A stretch of DNA of 21,443 nt from Phoronis australis (lineage: Eukaryota > Phoronida > Phoronidae). Below, piece after piece: positions 1-12,600 of the stretch (within the stretch, counting starts at the first letter, position 1; each line of letters opens with the position of its first letter). The stretch is taken from NCBI GenBank assembly GCA_002633005.1, contig NMRA01000129.1, positions 815,108 through 836,550 on the forward strand. The letters run 5' to 3'. Position numbers and translations under genes: made by a program. The notes beneath the pieces are model-generated. The model did not search any database and had not been told where the DNA came from. It was given only the letters and a program-made list of their open reading frames with translations.

Positions 1-625
1 TCTAATCATTTTTTCGCTACATTTGTCGTAGGTGTAGGGTGTGTAGTGTGGACACTCCGCTCAACTGAGGTACATTGCTCCAGGGCAAGTTTTCCTAGAG
101 TAACTTGTAGTGTGAACTTGATGTTCTTAATTAAGTTAACACCTAAGTATGGTGTCAAAGGTTTGGATCAAATTATTCTATCAACTGTCATAAATTGTTT
201 GATTCAAGTGCCCATGGTCTGCCTCTCAGTATTGTTTGGTTAGGCTTCTGAATGTTACATTATTTTCTACTCAAAACAACAATTAGATATTACAACTGAA
301 AGCTCAAGCACTCTGTTAACAAGTTTTTCCGAAACGTTTGACATTTTTAGAAATTAATAGTTCATAACTTCAAACAGAGGTGGCCAGTGATTGAGCTTCA
401 GCAAATAAATGTGCTGGCCCAATGAGCAAGTTGTAACTTGAATGTGATACCCCATCCACACAGGGCCTACATGTGAAAGTTTACTGGCCCGGTCTCAAAT
501 CCGTGTATTTTGAACACTGGAGGTGGCTAAAATGACCTGCAGCTAATGTACCCCATATTTTTGGTTTGCTTGCTAGCATGCTGAATTTGCAGTCGCATAC
601 TGTAGATAGATAAATGTACACTTTC

Positions 626-1598
626 TATTCCTTGGTAGACATCTGTTGTTTCAAATCAATTTGCATTTGTATCGGGTTCGTGAATTCACTGAGAGGTGAT
701 GGTAAATAATCTCCTCATTTTATGGACACTGAAAACGTGTTTGGAAACTTGACCAAAACTGCACATGCTCTCACATTCGTCATTATGCAGGGATTACGAA
801 GTTAGTGTCTTTGCTGACATCGTTCTGAGTACCCAGCTAATGAGTTAGTGATTTGTCTTCTAACTGTGTCGAAAAGGTCGGGTAGCAAAGTCTCATTCAA
901 TATCATTTCCAAAAACTAAATCACACAAGTGTCCTTACTACTGTCACGTGAACATTCTGAAAAATTCCTTGAAATCCACAGACAACGGTTTGCAAATTTT
1001 CTTCTTGAACCGAGAAGTTGTAACACCAAAAATTCAATCCTGTCTAGTGGAAAAGGCAGCAGTTTATGATGGTGTGTTATCTCGCTACTGAAAAATATGT
1101 TCTGACCACAAACTAGTACAGACTCTAAAGCAAAAGCAGATTTTGTCAAAGTTCTATTCTTTAATACCCGGTAGGACCATAAATTGCAACTAGCAACTAT
1201 TTCCTACAGTACATGTCCCAGTATATGCATATGTCCAGCTTGATGCTCACTTGCAAAATTTGCAAAACATTCACTTTTAAACACAAATGCACGTCTTAAT
1301 GACAACATCCAATTCAAATAATAGAGACTTCCTTGAAAGTGCCCAGTGTCTTCATGAGCGCTCGTCTCACATGAATTTTAACAAACGAATTTTACTTACG
1401 GTAAAAATTCTCCAGTTTAGGACAGTATCTAAAATTTGGGGCTCTGAAGCTGAAGACAAAATTTTCTTAATTCTAAAGACAGGGACATGGGCAATTTCAG
1501 CGTTTATATCATGTTTCTAAAATATTGGGCACTGCATTTTGTAAAATTTGGTACCAGCTCAGACTTCAATCAAAATAATTTTTTTCAGTGTCCTAAAC
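626..1598. repeat. Direct duplication, copy 1 (973 bp)
   Basis: Starts TATTCCTTGG and ends CAGTGTCCTAAAC immediately before the single N at 1599. By eye it matches copy 2 at about 98%, with scattered substitutions and small indels (for example GGTGTGTTATC against GGTGTTATC, CCAGTGTCTT against CCAGGTCTT). It lacks a 100-bp block present in copy 2; the gap falls between 1541 and 1542. No gene is contained. Confidence 0.95.
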
Positions 1599-1599
1599 N
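1599..1599. other. Single ambiguous base (N) at the duplication junction
   Basis: The only N in the window. It sits exactly between the two copies of the ~1 kb direct duplication, which points to an assembly join rather than a random low-quality base. Confidence 0.95.
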
Positions 1600-2669
1600 T
1601 ATTCCTTGGTAGACATCTGTTGTTTCAAATCAATTTGCATTTGTATCGGGTTCGTGAATTCACTGAGAGGTGATGGTAAATAATCTCCTCATTTTATGGA
1701 CACTGAAAACGTGTTTGGAAACTTGACCAAAACTGCACATGCTCTCACATTCGTCATTATGCAGGGATTACGAAGTTAGTGTCTTTGCTGACATCGTTCT
1801 GAGTACCCAGCTAATGAGTTAGTGATTTGTCTTCTAACTGTGTCGAAAAGGTCGGGTAGCAAAGTCTCATTCAATATCATTTCCAAAAACTAAATCACAC
1901 AAGTGTCCTTACTACTGTCACGTGAACATTCTGAAAAATTCCTTGAAATCGACAGACAACGGTTTGCAAATTTTCTTCTTGAACCGAGAAGTTGTAACAC
2001 CAAAAATTCAATCCTGTCTAGTGGAAAAGGCAACAGTTTATGATGGTGTTATCTCGCTACTGAAAAATATGTTCTGACCACAAACTAGTACAGACTCTAA
2101 AGCAAAAGCAGATTTTGTCAGAGTTCTGTTATTTAATACCCGGTAGGACCATAAATTGAGACTAGCAACTATTTCCTACAGTACATGTCCCAGTATATGC
2201 ATATGTCCAGCTTGATGCTCACTTGCAAAATTTGCAAAAAATTCACTTTTAAACACAAATGCACGTCTTAATGACAACATCCAATTCAAATAATAGAGAC
2301 TTCCTTGAAAGTGCCCAGGTCTTCATGAGTGCTCGTCTCACATGAATTTTAACAAACAAATTTTACTTACGGTAAAAATTCTCCAGTTTAGGACAGTATC
2401 TAAAATTTGGGGCTCTGAAGCTGAAGACAAAATTTTCTTAATTCTAAAGACTGAGACATGGGCAACTTCAGCGTTTATATCATGTTTCTAAAATATTGGG
2501 CACTGCATTTTGCATCAACAAAGTCTGAACTAATATTGTCAAAAACAGCTGCCAATACAGAAATATCTTTCTGGTAAATTTTAAATTTGAGACGACCAAT
2601 ATTGCCTACTTCTAAAATTTGGTACCAGCTCAGACTTCAATCAAAATAATTTTTTTCAGTGTCCTAAAC
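1600..2669. repeat. Direct duplication, copy 2 (1,070 bp)
   Basis: Begins one base after the N with the same TATTCCTTGG and ends with the same CAGTGTCCTAAAC, after which sequence becomes unique. It contains an extra 100 bp (2513-2612) between GCATTTTG and TAAAATTTGG that copy 1 lacks. Divergence of one to two percent plus an indel, with an N exactly at the join, is what two heterozygous alleles placed in tandem by an assembler would look like. A genuine recent tandem duplication remains possible. Confidence 0.95.
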
Positions 2670-2946
2670 AGGAGATTTTTACCGTAGTTTTTAACAGCGA
2701 ATAGTTCCAGTGACATCGTGCCTTATTTAGCCAGGAAAACTCCTTAGTGCCCTTGGCTTTATTGGACTCTTGCACATCAGTCCAACAACACCTTTACCTG
2801 AATGAACCATTGAGGTAAATGTCCCCCCCTCCCGGACTTCTGCCATGTTTGACTTCCCTAATTTTCTATGGGCAGTAACCCACTGAGTACAGCATTTGTA
2901 ACATGCAATGATGCAGACAGCCTGTGTCATAAAGACGTCAAATTCA

Positions 2947-3180
2947 TGAATTGAACAATTCAACACCATCCCATTTTTGGGTATGCATAGTGACTTCTGA
3001 AATGGTTTTCATGGAAAACGGAGGCACGTTCTCTTCAGGTTTTGTTCGTCTAGTCTTTCTCGGGTGAACTGTTGAATTACACAATTAAATGTTGTCATAT
3101 TTTGGGTATCTGCGAGGGTCCTGAGAGAACTTCATGGAAAACAGGAAAACACATCTAATCTCCGTTTTGTTCACTGAAAT
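2947..3180. repeat. Degenerate tandem pair, period about 125 bp
   Basis: Two diverged units share landmarks in the same order: TGAATT-x-ACAATT, TTTTGGGTAT (2975 and 3100), CATGGAAAAC (3010 and 3133) and GTTTTGTTC (3039 and 3164). Spacing is 123-126 bp throughout. Identity is perhaps two thirds by eye, so this is an old tandem duplication inside PIP5K1 intron 3. Confidence 0.7.
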
Positions 3181-4370
3181 CTGAGCACCCGTTTGGCTTG
3201 TAAGGGGTGCACATTCACCCACTTAATTAAGTTGCCTGCTTGTTCCACTGTAGATAAGCCAACAATACAAACACTCAAGATCATTTAGATCTTGTTCTTT
3301 AGTAATTTGAGACATCACAACCTGTGTTACGTCCATTTACTCATTGCTAAATGGAAATAACAAAACATACTATTGTGATGGGATTTCCAAACTAACAGTA
3401 TAACATACAGTATATACTTGACAACTGACTCCTGAGAAGTTTCACATTGTACTTTTTATTATGGCTGCCTATACTAAATGTTGGAACATAATAGTAACAT
3501 ACTATGTCATAACAATAAATCAGAGTGGGCAAATAACCACAAATTCCAGAGAGAAATTCCCGAGTCAAGCAACACACTTGATCCGACAACGGAATCACAA
3601 AAAATATGTTTTCAATCAAAAACGCAAATACTTCGGACTACCATAAGGAACTTGAAAGATTCAATTCTATGACTCAGTGCGCATGTCTAAGTGTCCACCT
3701 CATAACACAGCACCACCTGGTAAAACATCTGCCAGATGAGACAATCACCTAGGAGCAACTAATGATTTCATTTTAATCCAGCTTACTCTCAACTGTCAAT
3801 ATCAGTTTATGACCTTAGGCATCATCTTGAACTGAGAGTTAACAAGCTTTTAGTAAAAATGTAAACATTGAACAGCAGGGTCTTGGCCAATGAAAAGAAC
3901 TCATTCATGGATAAAAAAATATAGCTTTGTTGTATAATTTAGAGAAAGAATGAATCAATCATAATTACAACAAATGGATATTTTTTTAAATTTATATAAC
4001 ACCACACTAGCTACTAGAATAAGCGCAAATGATGTGAATCAAAAGAAAGTGGTTTTCAGTGATCAAGCAGAGTAAAGGCCTTATCACTGGTGTATTACAC
4101 ACTGGTGTATTATACAGGCTTGGGACAAGAACTCTGCTCAGTAGTTACACACTGGTTAGCAAGAAAATTCAGATGACGTAAGCCAAATGAAGCCAACGTC
4201 TATAGCCAATGTCAAAGTGGAAGAAATCAAGTTGGCTGGAGAAAACGGGCAGGATGAGTCAATGAACTCTAGTAGGCAGATAGTAATCATATAAAATGAG
4301 AGGTTTACTAAATGGCCACTTTAAGCCTTCCTTGAACTGATGTTTGTTATTTTAGATGAAGTGGGCAACA

Positions 4371-4433
4371 GACAGTCCAAGTGGGCTATATACCCAGACA
4401 GTCCAAGTGGGCTATATACCCAGACAGTCCAAG
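4371..4433. repeat. 26-bp minisatellite, about 2.4 units
   Basis: The unit GACAGTCCAAGTGGGCTATA plus TACCCA starts at 4371, 4397 and 4423. The first two units are identical and the third breaks off after GACAGTCCAAG. The period is not a multiple of three and no coding frame is implied. It is a likely length-polymorphic site. Confidence 0.9.
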
Positions 4434-6110
4434 AAATCATACCAATGCATCATTTCATCACTCAAACATAAGTTCATACACTGGTACATGAAGCAAGGTA
4501 AAAATTTTTCAAAATATTGTCTGCAGGTAAAGAACTTTAATAAGACAAAGCATGATTGCATCACTGTATATTGTGTCCTCACTTAATAATATTTTACAGA
4601 ACCATTCCCATCATATTGCATCACGAGAACATAGAAAAAAGGCTGAACTAGTTGCATTGAATAGGGGTTCAAATAAAACACCATACAATTCCTTTGGGAT
4701 TCATACAAGAATACAATTCAATAAGCCCAACCCTTCATTTCATTTGACAATTTATGATATTGGTGTGCTACGAGAGAAATGCTCAAAACACGTTGTACCA
4801 ACTGATTACAAATGTGTTACTGTGAATCTGATGTCAGCCCAACTGAGGATCCCTAATTATCAACACGACATTTGTTTTACCATTCATATTTCCATTTTGA
4901 GGCTGCAACAACCCTGCCTTACTTTGAAAAATAAACACTTGATTGTCACCACTTACGGTCTCAATTTGTCCCTAACTAAGATTAGAGGTTATTTCACGTC
5001 TACATGATATGTGACAATTGGTTGTTGCTTGAGAGCGGCCTGAAGACATCCATTGGATTCTCATCATGTCATGGCACGGTTATGTTGATGTGCAACAAAC
5101 TCAATTCTTTCCAAGCCCAAAATCATTTCTCATATGAGTAAGGAAAGGACAGAACTGAGATCAAAGGTAAGGTTATGTAGGACATTATCAACAAGTCCGT
5201 GTGTTTAGCCCAATATCCTTTTGCCTGGTCTTGCATACTTGCATAATACAATCTAAATTTCCGTATAAATCTGAAGGTCTTTAGGTATACCCGTCTCCGA
5301 AATTTCACTCTTGACATCTTAACATGATTTCCAAAGCATATGATATCACACAAACTCACAAAGCAAAACCAAGTAAGCACTTTTATCATTGCTCAGTCCC
5401 TTACAAAGTAACAGCAATTAACCATTCATGAACAGGAAATTTTCTATGCAAATTCATTATACACCAACACTCAGGAAACAACCTATTGGTTGGATCTTGC
5501 ATTCTGGACTATTTCCGTCATTTTACATTATTTTCAGTCTCCACCTTCTCAGATTTGGCGCTTTGAAACACTGACAGTATCAAAGATATTTTCACTTTTC
5601 TCTGATTTTTGACGAGAACTAAATACTCAAAATCCGTAACACTTGACTTTTAGGCCTTAAAAGTAGGTAGAATATGGATAAATCCGTGAAAGTTGGCAGC
5701 TCTACATTTCGTTTTCATTCCATGCAAAGTTCGAGTTTTTTCTTAAATATCATAAAAGTCCCATCATTTGTTGCTCCTCCTGCAGAAGTGTAATATCTCA
5801 AAAACAATTCCTAACAGCCTTTTGGAGAACAGTGCACAAAGTATGACATCTCAATCCAATCAACCGTATGTTGCGAAGCTAGCCAAATTTCGGTCATACA
5901 TAACCTTATAAGTGTTCTAAATGAAAAGTTAGGTTCATTGTCAGAAGGCAGGTTTAAGCAATGATGTCAACAACTTGATTTTACAGAATGACACATTTAA
6001 ATTGGATGTTAGACCATTTCTATGTTTTGTCTTGCTGGAAACTTCGAACTGAATTTGGACGTTCTGCCCTCTTATTCGCATAATGTGCGCGACACTCAAA
6101 ATTTGCTCAC

Positions 6111-6248
6111 CTTTTTATAAGTGACCTGTCCAGCTTCATCCACTCGTCGATGACCGATCTTTTTCTCCTTGTCCCCCCTCGCAGAGAGGAGGTGTGGACT
6201 CGGTGACGTCTTGCCCCCTGCATTGCTGCTGCTTGAGGCCAGCGTCAA
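6111..6248 (-). CDS. PIP5K1: PIP5K1 coding exon 3 (pre-kinase N-terminal motif)
   Basis: This 138-nt exon has a TTTATTTCAG acceptor, an AAAAAG|GTGAGC donor and phase 0 at both ends; it encodes 46 residues. It opens with a Ser-rich stretch (LTLASSSSNAGGK), passes through a basic segment and ends with KKIGHRRVDEAGQVTYKK. That closing motif is characteristic of type I PI4P 5-kinases just before the catalytic domain: vertebrate paralogues have K-K-(I/L)-G-H-R-x-V-(D)-x-x-G-E-T-T-Y-K-K and insect ones a GHRRV version (from memory of the family). These enzymes phosphorylate PI4P to PI(4,5)P2 at the plasma membrane, controlling actin, endocytosis and ion channels. The following kinase-domain exons, expected to start with a T/S-rich stretch then an AIQLGI-like motif, were not found at 1-6110 and must lie beyond the left edge. 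The paralogue cannot be named. Confidence 0.85.
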
Positions 6249-9200
6249 CTGAAATAAAGGCAACACGTCAGAGGAGAAAATTCGACAGGTGACAATTTGC
6301 AAGACCAAAGAATTAGGCACTAGCACAGTATGAAAGACAGTTTTAATGATGCAGTTTCCGAAAATGAACAACCCTAAATTACAAAAACACACCCGTTTCA
6401 TTTCACGTTTTTGAAAGGTTGTTTTCCGAATATCTGCCCATGGGCCTATTTTCGGAAATTGCCAGTATATATTTGACAATATGTACAGAGACAACTAATG
6501 TACCAGTACTCAAGAAAGGTACACAGTACTTATACAAACACATGTTTCACAAGACACAATACAGTACTCCTATGTCCATTTCTTCTTGCAAAATGTTACG
6601 CGCGTATGTATAGCATTTGAAATTTCTGATAAAGTTGTCAGACAAACATTTCATATCAATAAATTACATCATAAAATAGCTTGGCTCCATCAAACAGATA
6701 AACCCAAAGTTAACCTTAAGTCCATAGTATTTGGTGTTGAATATGACCATAAATTTATGGTCAACTCTAGCCTGACAATACCAATGCTAGCCTCAAGCTT
6801 TCCATAAATACCAGTTTTCATGTCCACAAATACAGGTTTTCATTGGACTGTGCAAGTTGATGGATAACACTGCCAGTATGTATCCTGGTGACATTTTTAA
6901 AGTCAGACATACATTGTAATCTGTATGCAATCGAAAGGCATCTAGATGCAAAACTGAACACAATTTCAAGATACCTATCAATTACTGGCAGCAGGAACTG
7001 TGGTCATACACACGTGATGAACCTGCCATGCAATTATGTGCAGTATGAAACCACCTGAATGTAAAACCTTGTTGTTCAAAGCATACTACAAACCCTGCTT
7101 CAAAGTTCTGGACTATGTGGCATTAATTCATGATAATGACCTGTTAATGGGACAGACAGACATACATAAACTAGAAGAAAGATGAGTGTAGTCACATTGT
7201 AAATCACAACCTCACATTCACCACAGAGATCTCATCTTGAAATGTTGAGGGCCATCACAGCCAGATTAGAAACATTTCAAAAGGAATCAACTCAGAAACC
7301 CAAGCCGCAGTAGAAATTATTTAAACCATTTGCACATTTTGAATCTCATACAGCCATAGAAATTACTTGCAAACTTGGGATAAACTGATCACAATACTAG
7401 CCAGTACATTCTACAATATCACAGTGACATAAGCACAGGTGTGGTGACCAAAGTAGCAGCACTCTATGCTATAAATGACCACAAGATGGCCACTGTCTTG
7501 AGGACACACCTGAGAGGCAGTTAGATCACTGGACGACAAATCCATAGCACCACCATGGTTTATGTTCACCACTGTATCCAGTTTGGGTGAATAGACGAAG
7601 TTTGAGCTCACAGAATGATACAGTGGGTGTATACAGCAGTATAAAAATTAATAATCCAGCCGGTCAGGTGAGCTGATGTTTACCTGGCTAACACTGCCTG
7701 CATGTCAGCTATGGCCCATATATATATACAGAAATACATATAAATCAACAGTATGATAATGTATACAGCTTCAGGGACATTTCTTTTCCATATTTACTCA
7801 GGATGCTTGTAAGTAATCCATCAGTCAAACCCAGTAAATAGTATCCATGTTCAGGGCCACAAAAATCAGTTAGTCAATGGTGATAGCTTTTATTGCAACA
7901 TCCTACTACCAACAGTAATACTTTTCAGGACACTATTTACAAAAGACAGTTGGCTCATAGGTGTGCCACCCTAGAGCTCAACAAGATGTCCGTGTCTGTA
8001 GGAACAAGTTCAACAATACTGCAAACAGTACTTTTGGAAGCTGAAGTGATATCTTTACAGTTCCTGGTACTGGAACTAATAACGAAACCAAAATATCTCT
8101 GTGTTATCGAAACAAAAGTACTCTGTGCTTTGACACCTTGAAAACTGAAAGGAATGTCTGATATCTTCCAATTCAGGCAACATGACATCAAAAACCCTTT
8201 ATGAAGTCAAACTTAAGTTCACAAAGTGCTGGCATAACTGTTTATGTTGCAGCCACTACTTTGTTCTGAGGGTTAGACAACGTGTGGCACTTTCAATCAC
8301 CAAAAATACTTAGTAATTTAAAAAACAAAGCTTGAATAATATTGTGATGGGAGCACAATAATCCTTCACTGATCGCTAAATGTAATAAATTTTAGAGGCC
8401 AGAAACCTACAGGATATGCAGCTAAAGGCAAATGCCATTCTGGGTGAAGAAAAAGGAGGGTCATCCCACAGAACATGCATGTAAAATCATCAGCTACATA
8501 ACACACAATGACATTTATTAAAGTTTCACAAAGCACAGATTTTCTTTCATCACCGTGTTACTATCAATTTTCTCTCCCTTGCTGCTTTGGCACTAATTTC
8601 GTGCCCTAGAAAAGGAAAATAGGTCAGGCAAACTGTCACGTGCAGAGTTCCTGTTATTTCGACTTGAGATGTGAACAAGACTATGCTTCCGCTCTTAAAA
8701 TCTTTAGAACTTCGAGAAAGAATGGTTCCTTGAAGAATAAATTTGCTGCTTAATATGAGAGGCTCTGCTAGACTGTAGACCTGGTAAGAGTTAACTTCAA
8801 CAATTGGGGCATGGAGAAAACGCCAACAGGACAATGTTCGCAGCGACCGGCTATCCGATGATCTCTGAATTGCCAATGAAACGGACAAAATTACGAGTGG
8901 AGAAAGTTGAAATACAAATCGAAAATAAGGCTCACTCCCACAGACACCGTTTTAAGTTCGGTGTATCTTATAGGTAAAGTCTCACCAATTCAGGACACAA
9001 ACAACATGGCAGATAATCAAAATTTATTTTTTCGTTTTCCATAAAAGATAAGCACAAAATAAATGCCTCATCAGTCTTCAAGTTCAACATAGCTACATGC
9101 CCAGGGTTCTCACATCAATGTTAAAAGCTAATTATTTTTTTTTTCGAAACTGGTGTTTGTATACATAAATGTTCAGAATGCAACGTCTTACAAGAAACTT

Positions 9201-9588
9201 GTTCTGGCACTAATATGAATGTGAGTCAGCACTGTTCTGAATTACTGCGGCTACGACTACGAGTGGTGATGTGTCTCCCACCATTTATGATGGTCACGCC
9301 ACTTGGACCCGGAGTAGAATGCAGTCTTGGAGACTTTTTCCATTCAGCTAATCACAAGGAGAATTCTAGTACCTGAATTTTTTCCAAAATCGCGTGCTTG
9401 GAATAATCAGAGTGTGCCCAAAACGGCTGCATCCGTATGTATGCCCACAGACAGTTGTGAAGGGTGTAAGCTTGACTAGGCCCATTGACCACTAATCACT
9501 CTCAAAGTGCATTATGCAAAAACTGGCAAAATCCTTAGTTTGATGTCATACTTAACATGAGAATACATTTAACGGGCAAAATACTCAC
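6249..9588 (-). other. PIP5K1 intron 2
   Basis: About 3.34 kb between the exon 2 donor and the exon 3 acceptor. No exon with family similarity was found on either strand. It includes an 18-bp perfect palindrome at 6745-6762 and a short TA run near 7720. A 112-codon minus-strand frame at 8550-8888 has no recognisable domain and is not called as an exon. Confidence 0.55.
6745..6762. repeat. Perfect 18-bp palindrome
   Basis: GACCATAAATTTATGGTC is a perfect palindrome in PIP5K1 intron 2. It contains two facing CCATAAA motifs that resemble half-sites for homeodomain-type factors, but no factor is assigned. Confidence 0.8.
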
Positions 9589-9614
9589 ATCTATTGGTGG
9601 AGGCTTGGACTTTT
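9589..9614 (-). CDS. PIP5K1: PIP5K1 coding exon 2, 26-nt microexon
   Basis: A 26-nt exon bounded by a very strong acceptor (TTTTTTCCTTTTTTCCAG) and a GTGAGT donor. With the phase-1 G from exon 1 it encodes EKSKPPPID, a short basic, proline-containing linker, and ends in phase 0, exactly the phase needed by the next exon. The chain of phases (1, then 1 to 0, then 0) is the main evidence. If the microexon were skipped, exon 1 would join exon 3 out of frame and meet a TGA within exon 3 (in the stretch GTGGATGAAGC). Inclusion is therefore needed for a productive transcript from this start. No function is assigned to the peptide itself. A chance acceptor/donor pair is possible but unlikely given the splice-site quality and frame. 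Confidence 0.7.
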
Positions 9615-12600
9615 CTGGAAAAAAGGAAAAAATTAATTAGAGCTAAATAAAACTACTTAATGTTCAGACATTGCCCATATATTGCACAAACAACACACTT
9701 CAAACAATAATCAATACAGCAAAGTAATTATCCAGTTACCTAATGACTCTAGAAATCGATCGACAACTCAAATACTAGCTAGGGTGAAACGGACTTCAAG
9801 TCACAGATTTCAGAAAGTATATGAAGGCACTTTTAAACAACCAAGAATCTGCAGGCCAGCAGTGTCACCTGTTGATAAAATACCGGTGATAAAATAGTTT
9901 TAAAATACACTCATACCAACTGCATCTTTAAATAATTCCTGTGTGAGCCATTGGCTATTAATGGTACAAGAACTTGGTGATCAATAGGTGACTTTTGTGC
10001 AAAAAACAACACCTGATGACCGTCGGTCACAACAGAGAGTTGCTGGTGATGACATCATCGTTACTACGCAGATTATACAACTGACCAATCCATTTTATAA
10101 GCATATGTTTTACATATAGACTAGATGAGGTGGTAAATATGCAAAACGACCGAATCAATGACGACTTCCTGGTATTGATCAAGGCCGTTAGACATTGATT
10201 GATTTCACGAACTCACAGCCAGTTTGTACCTGGGACTACATTCTTCTATTGACAGCATGTCAGACTGAATTTGGCCAGCGCAGCTAACTTGGGATTCCAT
10301 GTTTTTGAACTTTACCGGTATATTGTCCAAAAGTGGTTCGCATGTAAAGTTATTTTGAATATCATGTTTTATGCCAGAGCAACATTTTCTTTTGACAGTT
10401 AGAAGGGTCACAAAATACAACGTTTTAGAATGCAACAATAAAGAAAATTAAGAGAGGTCAAAATGGCTGTATAAATTTACACTTTCCATGGACAAGTGGG
10501 CGTAATGTATTCCAGTAATATTCTTGAAAATCTTTTATAGATCATCTACATGTTTGCTTTGGTCCCACATTTTGGAGAAAAGATAGAGTGTCAGACCAGT
10601 TTTCACTTATTAATGGATACCCCATAATTGATGAACCGTTCAAGATTACCTGTTACAGCAAACCTAATACACTAATATGGTTGCTGACCTAGACTGGTTT
10701 TTGTAGTACACAGGAAGTTTTTCACTAGATCATGACATGAACATCAGAAAACTTTTGTCTAAAGTACCTTTCTTATAAACTGAGGTTGATGATATCTGAA
10801 TTGAATACTTTCAACTCAAACGAATCCTAACTGAGTTATTCTGCTGCTCCGTCAGAAAATTACAAATGCTTATTGCATGAGAACAGGAAAAACCAGAAAA
10901 ATGAAAGTGTGATACAAGGAATGCTATTGTTGTAAAAATTAATTCCAGTGGACCACTGCATTCAGGTCTCCAGTTAAGCACAAGTTGAACTGCAAAGTGT
11001 CCCTGGTTTTATCAATGATGTAAGTGGCCAATGAAACAAGAAGCACAGAAACCCTTCAGAACTATTTGTTTCAAGTTGGTCTACAGGAAGAACCTCCCCT
11101 TTAAACAAAAAAATGTCCTTCGATAAATCTCCATACTTTGTTTGACAATCAGTTCTTCTACCAAAGGACTGATAAAGATAACCAAGAGCAACAACAAGGT
11201 TAAATGTCAGACTGAATTTTTTTTGTGGGTCGACCTTGCCTTTCGCTCTTTACAGTGCTGTCATTCATAAAAGATTCTCTGATAGTAAGTTTATGTCTAA
11301 GAGGACTTCCTAAATAAAAGTACAATTATGACAAAATGGTTCTGCATCTGACTCATTTTTAGACTTGTGTTCACAGACCTAATAAAAAGGAAGAAACAAA
11401 TCCCTGCCCGCATCAATTTCAGTAAAGCCTAAATACTTTCAAGCATAGAGGGACACTTTTGAAAGCCACTGATGCCTTTAATTCAAATATCAGCTTAGTA
11501 CATGTTGGTGCAACCATGGGGTCATTAGGTGTATTTTTTGTGACCTTTTCATATTACACATATATTCTGATGTATCAACAGACAACTGTGATTCTTAGCA
11601 TTAAACACACTTTTCATAGACTTTGCAATAATTCTTCTAAAAGTGCCTCTAATGCACCAGGAAAGGGTTAATTAGTGCAAAAACAATCTAATTTTCAAAA
11701 TGTTATTTCTCCTACATTTTTCAAGGAATTCTCTGCAGGCTCAGAACACAGGTGTAAGCGTACATGCCAATAAATATACTACTACACTACTTTCCTAAGC
11801 AATCAGGCCATCCAATCAGACTGGTCAAAGGTCATTGAGTGCAAACTTAAATTTTGAACTAGACACTTCAGATTTACACATGCGATTGATGCATACACTT
11901 TAGTTCTAATTCCAAAGCTTCAGGTCATTTGGTGCAACAATGGGGTTATTAAGTGCATGTTCCTGAATTTTTTAATACATTTATAGTATTTCATGTTTTT
12001 GAATAGTTCTGCTACAGTGCACAAGCCACCAGAAAAGTGTAAACTTTCCAAAAAGTCTCACTCGAGCAGAGTCATTATTGTCAATTTCTGACCATGATTT
12101 TTCTAGTTTGTAACTGTTATTAATTGCACATTTGAAAATGAGTCAAGCAAGGACAATTTTAAATAATATTCTGAAAAAGCAAATAACTTTTTGAAAGCTT
12201 GCTGACCAGTGCTAACTGATGGTAAGACCACAGTAGCTAATTTGGTACATACACTCAGTTAAAGTCGAATAGACGGGTCCTTCAAAACGGCTGCCAAAAT
12301 GGCAAGAACCAGTATTCACTGAATTACGGCCATTACATTTATTGAGTGAAATTGTTTCCTGGCAGTACACAACCTTTAACCATACACTCTAAGGGAGTGG
12401 AACGACTGCATTTCTGCAGTAGCTCACTCTAACGGAAGTTTCGTTCTCAATCTCACCACTAGGTGACATGCTAGCTACCCTGCGTTTGGCTGCCAACCAA
12501 TCCTTATTTGAAATGAAAGTGTTGTAATCATCAACATCACTCATCCTCGACCTTCCAGTGGCGTCTCGTGATTAGTCAGTTTTATGCTTCCCCAGATGTG

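Larger units (their letters stand above)
1..6110 (-). other. PIP5K1 intron 3 (incomplete, runs off left edge)
   Basis: Non-coding DNA downstream of the donor at 6110 on the minus strand. I searched both strands for the expected next kinase exon and found none, so intron 3 is at least 6.1 kb. It contains the ~1 kb near-identical duplication (626-2669), a decayed tandem pair (2947-3180), a small 15-bp duplication at 4085-4114 (CACTGGTGTATTACA then CACTGGTGTATTATA) and the 26-bp minisatellite near 4371. A 151-codon open frame on the plus strand at 4552-5007 has no recognisable motif and is treated as chance. The rest is unique AT-rich sequence with nothing I can name. Confidence 0.6.

Noticed and set aside
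2727-2969. 80-codon minus-strand frame overlapping the decayed tandem repeat
   Set aside because: No domain and no splice sites in a suitable phase; its left neighbour is a repeat unit.
4552-5007. Longest open frame in the window, 151 codons, plus strand
   Set aside because: No recognisable motif or domain, inside a minus-strand intron; a frame of this length can occur by chance over six frames of 21 kb of AT-rich DNA.
6249-6494. Upstream extension of the open frame around PIP5K1 exon 3
   Set aside because: The sequence upstream of 6248 is a clear intron end (TTTATTTCAG) and its translation resembles nothing, so the frame continuing into it is accidental.
8550-8888. 112-codon minus-strand frame within PIP5K1 intron 2
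   Set aside because: Same strand as the gene, but it has no family similarity and no clear acceptor/donor pair that fits the exon 2 to exon 3 phase.
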